A stretch of 40,599 nucleotides of DNA, taken from positions 1 through 40,599 of the IMG/VR virus record IMGVR_UViG_3300031524_000031. One strand, 5' to 3'. Position 1 is the stretch's first letter; the number at the start of each line of letters is the position of its first letter. The stretch is from a virus. Shown here piece by piece: positions 35,777 through 40,599 of the stretch. A program made the position numbers and the translations under genes. The notes beneath the pieces were generated by a model. The model had not been told where the DNA came from, ran no database searches, and was given only the letters and a program-made list of their open reading frames with translations.

Positions 35777-38071
35777 TTACTTGAACTCCATCTGCCCGGA
35801 CCCTGCGATCCAGTCGCAGGGGTTGCATCCCGACGCCCCCACAACGCCGATGTAGATGCCACCATGCGTCGTGTCGGCGCCCACAGTCGGGGTAGCAACA
35901 CTAGCGAGCGCGCCAATATGTTTCAGTTCTGTAATGGTAGCCGCAACAAGCGGCGTCGTAGAGGCAGCATTGGCCCCTTGCCCAAGGACTAAACCAGTCA
36001 CGCTCCATTCCGCAAAATCCGTAATGTTGGCGCGACTTTTCGCCATGATGACAAAAGGAGGAAAGGCCGTTATCTGTTGGGCTACCATGTTCATTACATT
36101 ATTAGAGGATGCCGCGGCTCCGGTGCCCGTGAGCTGCGTCATTGTCGTGCCATCTGTCGTCGTGCCTATTAAATACATCGCGAAGCGGTTCATAGCGTCG
36201 CCAATGGACACGAATTGATTTCCAGCGTAGCACATCCCGAGAACATTATGATCATAGGCACGGTTGCCCCAACAAGCATTGTTTCCTGCGCCGACTGATA
36301 CCTGGTTGCCGAAAGCAAATGAGTTAGTTCCGGATGCCGCTGAACTCGTGCCGCCGGATGCCGAGTTTGACCCGGCTTGAGTATTGCTGGTGCCCGAGAT
36401 ATTCCCCGAAGAGGATGCTGTAGAAATAGGAATATATGTGGTATCATTTGTCGGCGCCACCGTATAGGGAATTCTTGTCGTGACGCCAAATGCCGCCGTC
36501 GCCCAATATGTTGAACCGCATAGTGTGCCATCATCATAGGCTAAATAGTTTACTTGCCCCTGACCAACGAAGTAGTCACCGGTAAATCCCTCTCCACAGG
36601 TATTTGACAAGTAAATGTTCGGAAACATCCCCGCCTGTATTATGCTGTTATTGGTAAATCTAGCCCCGATAAAAGCCTGCGGAGACACGACTCCTTGACT
36701 CTGGATAAGAATGCCGAATTTTAGGTTGCTATCTATAGACCCCCCGATAAACGAGGATGCGTCCGATCCGGCGGGCGACATGCTAATGCCGATATAATTG
36801 TCAAACACCCTCGTGCTATCGAAGGTGTTTGCTGCTGTCGGCACGTTAACCCCTACCACAATTGCTTGAATAGTGCCGCCAGAGGTAAATGACCCGGCAA
36901 ACTGGGAACCTGCCAGATCAATGTTATAGGTATCTACAACCGTGCCTTGCCATACGCCAACCGCATTTGGCACTCCACCAGAATTGAGCACCAGAACTTG
37001 CGCCGCTGTCCCCGTCACGCCAAAGTTGTGCGCTTGAGTCGTGGTAACGCGGATCAATCCTGAGCCATTGTTGGCAACGCCGGATATTCCGAACAGCGGC
37101 ACCACTTCACCCCCAGACGTATAGGTGCCAGTGAAAGTCGAGCTGTTCTCAGTAAAGTGCGTGCCATCGATGACAGTAACGGTAGGCATGCCATTCGCTG
37201 CGGTTACACCGCCAACCTGCGATACCTCGGCCTGCATGCCCGTCGATAAGCCGTGCGACGTCGCGGTGGTGATCTCGATCAGGCCACCGCCGCTGGTGAC
37301 ATTCGAAACATTAGCGCCAAGAAGGGTCGAGCCCATGATCTGGCTACTGTTGAAAAACCAGTCACCAGAATTGAGAGTGACACCATTCCGGAATGGGTGG
37401 ATCATATTAGATGAATTAAATTGGCCCGCGCTGCAATTTGTTCCGATCCACAGGTTGTCACGCCCTGCATTCTTAAGAACAACACGAGAAAAATTGAAAG
37501 ACCCTGCGTATCCGGCCCCGCCATTGTTCGGGCACTGCACAACGTCACTGCCGTGATATTGCCCGTCGAATGTAATATCCTCAAAACTCGGTTCGGCCTG
37601 ATCGCCGTATCCGGGGCTGCCGAGGATCGTGAGCAGCGGGCCGGTTGCCCCGGACGACAAGAGAAAACGGCTCAAACCAGATCCAGCGCCTCGGAAGTGC
37701 CCAGCGAACTCAGTAGACTGAACGGTGTAGGTAAGCCCATCTACCTGATAGGTGCCGCTCGGAACAAAGCATGCGTGAGGCGTCCATGGCGCCAGCCCCT
37801 CGCAAGCGTTGATAAAATTCTGAGCCGCAACCTGGCTGTCCGTCGCTCCGGTCGGATCGGCGCCAAAGTCGTCAATCAGGTTCAACTCACGGCTAACCCG
37901 AGCACCGAGCGAACTGGCCACGCTCGCACCGGTCGCAGTGACAAGCGCGCCAGAAGCCGTGGCGCCGTTGAGCGTCGTAGCTGGAATAAACGGCGCAGGC
38001 GCCAGCTGCGCCCACACAGTGCCAGCCGGCGCCAGAAGCCCAAGAACAAGAACGAGAAAAAGTTTGCGCAT
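35777..38071 (-). CDS. Tail fibre/spike protein with N-terminal signal peptide, 764 aa
   Basis: Beta-helix spike type: DDFGADPTGATDSQVAAQNFINAC begins a pectate-lyase-3-like beta-helix, as in many phage spikes. Two inserted repeats resemble the small FCCH-like beta domains of phage fibres (ITTATSHGLSTGMQAEV and VTTTQAHNFGVTGTAAQV). A low-complexity Ser/Gly linker precedes the C-terminal part. Oddly, the N-terminus MRKLFLVLVLGLLAPAGTVWAQ is a perfect Sec signal peptide with an AxA-like site (VWA-Q). I place the start at 38071, as GGAG is 7 bases upstream; ATGs at 38074 and 38083 are possible. Fibres are normally cytoplasmic, so the signal is unexpected. Confidence 0.85.
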   Translation of the reverse strand: MRKLFLVLVLGLLAPAGTVWAQLAPAPFIPATTLNGATASGALVTATGASVASSLGARVSRELNLIDDFGADPTGATDSQVAAQNFINACEGLAPWTPHACFVPSGTYQVDGLTYTVQSTEFAGHFRGAGSGLSRFLLSSGATGPLLTILGSPGYGDQAEPSFEDITFDGQYHGSDVVQCPNNGGAGYAGSFNFSRVVLKNAGRDNLWIGTNCSAGQFNSSNMIHPFRNGVTLNSGDWFFNSSQIMGSTLLGANVSNVTSGGGLIEITTATSHGLSTGMQAEVSQVGGVTAANGMPTVTVIDGTHFTENSSTFTGTYTSGGEVVPLFGISGVANNGSGLIRVTTTQAHNFGVTGTAAQVLVLNSGGVPNAVGVWQGTVVDTYNIDLAGSQFAGSFTSGGTIQAIVVGVNVPTAANTFDSTRVFDNYIGISMSPAGSDASSFIGGSIDSNLKFGILIQSQGVVSPQAFIGARFTNNSIIQAGMFPNIYLSNTCGEGFTGDYFVGQGQVNYLAYDDGTLCGSTYWATAAFGVTTRIPYTVAPTNDTTYIPISTASSSGNISGTSNTQAGSNSASGGTSSAASGTNSFAFGNQVSVGAGNNACWGNRAYDHNVLGMCYAGNQFVSIGDAMNRFAMYLIGTTTDGTTMTQLTGTGAAASSNNVMNMVAQQITAFPPFVIMAKSRANITDFAEWSVTGLVLGQGANAASTTPLVAATITELKHIGALASVATPTVGADTTHGGIYIGVVGASGCNPCDWIAGSGQMEFK

Positions 38072-38113
38072 CATAATCTCCATATTAGTCCATGTCGCGT
38101 ATTCGCGTCCATT

Positions 38114-40438
38114 CTATTGGCCTTCAGTCGATTGCGGCACCGCTCGCCACGTCAGCGTGTAGCCGGCCACCCCGGTAACACCGATGTCCACGCCGCCGTT
38201 GGTCGTGTCGGCGACCGCCGTAACCGATGTTGCGGCGAGTCCCGCACCGGATAGAGTGGTGTCACACTGCGGCATGGTAATCGTGGGGCTGCCGATGCGA
38301 GCGGTCAGCGATGCGCTCGAACCGCGCTTCATCAGCAAGTTCTCGACGAACCACTCGCAGGCATAGTTGCCAGAGGAATTGTATGCCAACACAACGATGC
38401 GCCCGAACGCATAAGCCCCGTTGTTCGGCAGATTGAGGATGTTGATGGTGTTGGGGGCGCCGCCGTCCGCCGTGAGCGTCGCCGAAGCCGCGCCTGTCGT
38501 GGAGGCACGCAGCGGTTGCCAACAAATCTGGTAATCGCCTGCCGAGGCAATCAATCCGTTCGCGTAGCACAATCTTCCATAATCCGCGCGATCTGTGGTC
38601 TGGCCGCCGAGAGCAGCCGATCTCTCGCCACTGACGGAGACGGAGTTGCCAATCGCCAGAGCCTCGAGACCCGCCGCGTAGGCGCTGGTGCCGATCGCCA
38701 CGGCGCCGATGTTCGATGCGGTCGAATCGCATCCGGCGGTAAATGAGTTCTGGCCGGAAGCGACCTGGATCGCATTCGTCCGGGCGCATGTCTGCACGTC
38801 CACCGCGTTGGCGCCGAGCTGGTTGCCGGTCGCCGTGGTGTTCTGGTGCGGGTTCAGCGCGAACGAGCCATTATCTCCATAATAAGGGCCAAATCCGCGT
38901 TCGGGGATGCCGAGCCGCACGACGCCGGCCTGGGTCGGCGCGTCCGCCGTTACCAGCGGTGTGCTGCCAAGATAGCCGCCCTCATAGGTAAGATTTTGTC
39001 CCGATGCGACATAGAGTTGCGCCGAAGACCCGCCATCGGTCTTGTTGCCGACCAGCGCCAGGCCGCCGGCGGTGACACTGACGTGATTCAGGAAATTACC
39101 CCATTCCTGACAATTCGATGCTGTATGTGTAATACCGGCCGTATTGACCAGAATGCCGGTGTGCTGCGCCGATGCCTTGCAATCGGTCAGGCTCGCGTTG
39201 GTGGTCGTGCCCTCGAGGTCGATGCCGACGGCCCCCCAGTCGCCCTGGGGCGCGTCATTGTCCGCGCCGATACCGTGCAGCACATTGTGGTTGGAATTGG
39301 TTATCTGAAAACCAGTCTGGTAACCATAGCTGAAATCATCCTCGAAAATACCGTGATCATCGTTCTGAAGAACCTGGTAGGCGATGCCGTTGCGCAGGTT
39401 TGTTGTCGAATTGACCGTGCCCCCTGTTCCGGTTCCGGAGCCAGAGGAGACCGGTATTTGGATTGTCGTGGAGTTGATGACGGTGACCGGCCAGTAGCCA
39501 TTGAGTTGTGTTTGAGAGTTTCCGGCCACGATAACCTCCTGGCCGGTCGTATAGCCGTGCGGCGAGGCGGTGACGATCTGCCAATAACCGCCGACAATCG
39601 AGGCCGAGCTGATCGCCACCCTGATATCGGAGACCGATCCGCCGACCGTCAGGAACGGCCAGAAGTGAGCACGGGCGACGTGGCTGATGTCGAACGACTG
39701 CTGGATGCGAATGCCGTTGGTGTCGTCGCCGGAAACGTCGATCACCTTGAGCCTGTCGTTGCCGTTGCTGTCGATGGCGCGGTTGAAGCCAAGAACGAGA
39801 AGGTCCTTCAGTGTCACGTCATGCGCGTTGACCGATCCGTTCCCTGGACCGACAGTAATCCCGGTTCCCGCCATGTTGGCAATCTGGGTATAGGCGTCGC
39901 TGTCGGTGACGACGAGGATGATACCCTGGCGGCGCACAATCAGTCCGTCCAGGGTCGAACCCTGATTCATCTGGATAGTGTAGCCGGACGCGACGATGAG
40001 CGACCCTGGCGCTGACGTGTAATTGTCGCCGACGATGCGCCCTGGCCGTCCCCAGGGACCCTGCACGGTCAGTCCTGTTGGGACGACCAGATTGGCCGAG
40101 CCGATCAGGTACTGGTCGGTTCCGATGACAAATCGCTGCGCCCCGGCCGCCGCTGCGATGTTCATCCAGGACTGCAACGCAGCGGTCGCGTCGGTTGTCC
40201 CGGTGGGATCGGCGCCGCTGTCCCGAGCATAATATACGTCCGTGGCCCGCGCCGCGAGCGTCCGCGCGGTCGTGCCGCCCATGGCGGTGACGGTCGCGGC
40301 GGAGACATTGGTGCCGCTGAGCGAACCGCCCGTGATCGTTCCGCCCAGTGGACCGCCTGAAATGGGAACGGGGGTCGGCGCCTGACCGGCTGCAACCAGC
40401 GGCCAGAGCATCAACGCAATAACTATGGTCTTGTTCAT
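38114..40438 (-). CDS. Second tail fibre/spike protein with signal peptide and YadA-like repeats, 774 aa
   Basis: Architecture is parallel to the 35777 gene. A signal peptide (MNKTIVIALMLWPLVAAGQA) leads into a GADPTGTTDATAALQSWMN beta-helix start, and an FCCH-like insert ITASSPHGYTTG-type segment (IVTASPHGYTTGQEVIVAGN) follows. Near the C-terminus there are YadA/Hep_Hag head repeats (GAVAIGTSAYAAGLEALAIG, SVSVSGERSAALGG), which build trimeric left-handed beta rolls. I place the start at 40438, where ATGA overlaps the upstream stop, although GTG codons lie further left. The pair probably shares the role of binding different host glycans. Both have similar closing segments (ATPTVGADTTHGG and VTAVADTTNGGVDIG). 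Confidence 0.85.
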   Translation of the reverse strand: MNKTIVIALMLWPLVAAGQAPTPVPISGGPLGGTITGGSLSGTNVSAATVTAMGGTTARTLAARATDVYYARDSGADPTGTTDATAALQSWMNIAAAAGAQRFVIGTDQYLIGSANLVVPTGLTVQGPWGRPGRIVGDNYTSAPGSLIVASGYTIQMNQGSTLDGLIVRRQGIILVVTDSDAYTQIANMAGTGITVGPGNGSVNAHDVTLKDLLVLGFNRAIDSNGNDRLKVIDVSGDDTNGIRIQQSFDISHVARAHFWPFLTVGGSVSDIRVAISSASIVGGYWQIVTASPHGYTTGQEVIVAGNSQTQLNGYWPVTVINSTTIQIPVSSGSGTGTGGTVNSTTNLRNGIAYQVLQNDDHGIFEDDFSYGYQTGFQITNSNHNVLHGIGADNDAPQGDWGAVGIDLEGTTTNASLTDCKASAQHTGILVNTAGITHTASNCQEWGNFLNHVSVTAGGLALVGNKTDGGSSAQLYVASGQNLTYEGGYLGSTPLVTADAPTQAGVVRLGIPERGFGPYYGDNGSFALNPHQNTTATGNQLGANAVDVQTCARTNAIQVASGQNSFTAGCDSTASNIGAVAIGTSAYAAGLEALAIGNSVSVSGERSAALGGQTTDRADYGRLCYANGLIASAGDYQICWQPLRASTTGAASATLTADGGAPNTINILNLPNNGAYAFGRIVVLAYNSSGNYACEWFVENLLMKRGSSASLTARIGSPTITMPQCDTTLSGAGLAATSVTAVADTTNGGVDIGVTGVAGYTLTWRAVPQSTEGQ

Positions 40439-40599
40439 CCTGCCCTGGCCCACCACTGTGTAGATGCGGAATTTGTCGAAAACGCTACACCACCGCCACC
40501 TGCGACAATCACGAAAGGCTGATTGACGCCGAGCGCGTTGATCTGTGCCCCGACCGGGGGAAGGATTGGCGCGTTGTTCACCAGGTCCGCGTCCTGCAC
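40435..40599 (-). CDS. C-terminal end of a gene leaving the window
   Basis: The frame is open from the right edge and ends in TGA overlapping the fibre start (ATGA). The 54 visible residues (VQDADLVNNAPILPPVGAQI, then NALGVNQPFVIVAGGGG, VAFSTNSASTQWWARAG) are consistent with the tail end of a structural or fibre-associated protein. The overlap implies translational coupling with the fibre gene. No family is recognised, and the rest is outside the window. Confidence 0.6.
   Translation of the reverse strand: MQDADLVNNAPILPPVGAQINALGVNQPFVIVAGGGGVAFSTNSASTQWWARAG

Noticed and set aside
35614-35828. Small minus-strand frame after the 35777 fibre gene
   Set aside because: A frame of 60 residues partly overlaps the fibre's end, with no ribosome-binding site at a plausible start. 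The 163-base gap may be untranslated.
38846-40015. 389-residue plus-strand frame
   Set aside because: It lies antisense to the second fibre gene; the fibre has recognisable domains and coupled start.
1-40599. tRNA genes, integrase, transposases or attachment sites
   Set aside because: I recognised no tRNA cloverleaf, recombinase or insertion sequence, so there is no sequence support for lysogeny in this window.

Overview
This window is part of the genome of a tailed double-stranded DNA bacteriophage. The evidence is a phage-type replisome, densely packed and often overlapping small genes, tail-fibre proteins, a lysis-like group of small membrane proteins and no chromosomal housekeeping operon. 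The sequence is GC-rich. The lipobox and Sec-type signal sequences suit a Gram-negative, perhaps alphaproteobacterial host, but I cannot fix the host. Terminase, portal, capsid and tail-tube genes are not here.

Layout: (1) 1-519 is a non-coding region rich in hairpins. (2) 520-7968 is a plus-strand block of short early-type transcription units. It holds a winged-helix regulator, a glycine-rich repeat protein, a primase, a sigma-like protein, queC, an Ala/Pro/Lys-rich protein, an AT-rich GNAT/FemAB-like transferase and several small unknowns. Most units are preceded by a recurrent CGGTATA element, and several are separated by hairpins. (3) 8014-28472 is a long, tightly coupled plus-strand block: folE, dpdA, sliding clamp, a uracil-DNA-glycosylase/DNA polymerase I fusion, a clamp loader, ssDNA-binding protein, queF, RecA-like protein, a PD-(D/E)XK nuclease, SbcD/SbcC, an SNF2 helicase with a DNA methyltransferase, queD, queE, a DnaB-like helicase and a second SNF2 helicase. 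(4) 28546-32364 holds a UvrD-like helicase and then three consecutive genes for alanine-rich 11-residue-repeat proteins. (5) 32416-40599 runs on the minus strand: a partial gene at the right edge, two large fibre/spike proteins with N-terminal signal-peptide-like segments, small membrane proteins, a lipoprotein, a Tad2-like anti-Thoeris protein and a papain-like protein.

The central biological story is guanine hypermodification of the phage DNA. Genes for every phage-side step from GTP to preQ1 (FolE, QueD, QueE, QueC, QueF) are present, together with a DpdA-type DNA guanine transglycosylase that would put the base into DNA. Because QueF is present and no Gat amidotransferase domain is fused to QueC, the predicted mark is 2'-deoxy-preQ1 rather than dPreQ0 or archaeosine. 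The aminomethyl group of preQ1 is a nucleophile, so the orphan GNAT/FemAB-like transferase at 5877-6761 is a candidate tailoring enzyme. That last step is inference only. An identical 22-bp promoter-like element stands directly upstream of both queC and folE-dpdA, which suggests co-regulation.
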